This document shows, one piece after another, positions 63,939 through 64,000 of a stretch of 64,000 bases of DNA; the stretch's first letter is position 1, and each line of letters opens with the position of its first letter. Source of the stretch: JAMLHH01 sp037189845 (GTDB taxonomy: Bacteria > Bacteroidota > Bacteroidia > Chitinophagales > JADIYW01); the NCBI GenBank assembly GCA_037189845.1, contig JBBCIS010000003.1:310001-374000 (forward strand), read 5' to 3'. The notes under the pieces are model-generated. The model had not been told where the DNA came from. It was given only the letters and a program-made list of their open reading frames with translations, and did no database searches. The position numbers were made by a program, and so were the translations under genes.

Positions 63939-64000
63939 TTAAATCTGATGATGATAACTTTCCTGAATATAAGGGTGTGTACTTGACTCCAGATCTTTGA
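63939..64000 (-). CDS. C-terminal end of an upstream gene, possibly ActF of alternative complex III (partial)
   Basis: Only 19 codons and a stop are visible: KDLESSTHPYIQESYHHQI. The gene enters from the right edge and ends 24 bases before coxB. The acidic/aromatic tail with HPYIQES and HH looks like the end of the ActF subunit that stands before coxB in Bacteroidota, where the act genes feed electrons to caa3 oxidase. Another frame is open for a similar length, so the frame choice is uncertain. Confidence 0.45.
   Translation of the reverse strand, partial: KDLESSTHPYIQESYHHQI

Overview
The window reads as chromosomal DNA of a Bacteroidota species, AT-rich and of the aerobic Saprospiria/Chitinophagia/Flavobacteriia kind; I cannot fix the family. 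The evidence is a fused lpxC-fabZ gene, three giant or large secreted proteins ending in type IX secretion (T9SS) sorting domains, the T9SS regulator PorX, the phylum-specific -7 promoter motif TAnnTTTG before many genes, DUF4296 and DUF4112 proteins, a tmRNA tag GEENYALAA, and a caa3-type oxidase cluster that seems to follow an alternative complex III gene.

Layout. 1-5300 (minus): a tightly overlapped lipid A operon, HD hydrolase - lpxD - lpxC/fabZ - lpxA, then an ABC ATPase and the start of a small DUF2281-like protein. 5445-9403: a T9SS-exported glycosidase-like protein, an outer-membrane beta-barrel-like protein, yggS and a DUF4296 lipoprotein. 9485-18108: bioB-bioF, a dioxygenase-like lipoprotein, lepA, a YhhN-type lysoplasmalogenase, proC and comEC. 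18179-20029: yidC. 20160-38572: an accessory stretch with two giant T9SS surface proteins (1616 and 2454 aa), between them an AT-rich TMTC-like membrane gene and a decayed IS5-family transposase, then an unknown secreted protein and an FG-GAP protein. 38665-39034: ssrA. 39048-44250: an ArsC-like protein, a QueD-like protein, pfkA, porX and small conserved genes. 44314-53378: an acidic protein, a flavin monooxygenase, three short-chain/hydrolase-type enzymes, an FKBP lipoprotein, acyl-CoA-binding protein, a GT-C membrane protein and an ECF sigma factor with a membrane TPR partner. 53576-55969: sucD behind mlaF and mlaE. 56045-64000: an SDR enzyme and, on the minus strand, the cytochrome oxidase cluster coxB-ctaD-ctaB-coxIII-coxIII-coxIV-sco-DUF420-CxxC protein.

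How it fits together: the lpx genes make the first lipid A intermediates, and YidC and MlaE/MlaF serve membrane biogenesis. PorX (and possibly the ECF sigma factor) would control the T9SS that exports the large cargo proteins. The oxidase cluster contains structural subunits plus heme O and copper assembly factors. No CRISPR array, prophage or complete insertion sequence is visible. The least explained parts are the giant surface proteins and their AT-rich insert, the sigma/TPR pair, a small CxxC protein in the oxidase operon, and the yggS/DUF4296 pair whose predicted promoters sit inside each other's coding sequence.
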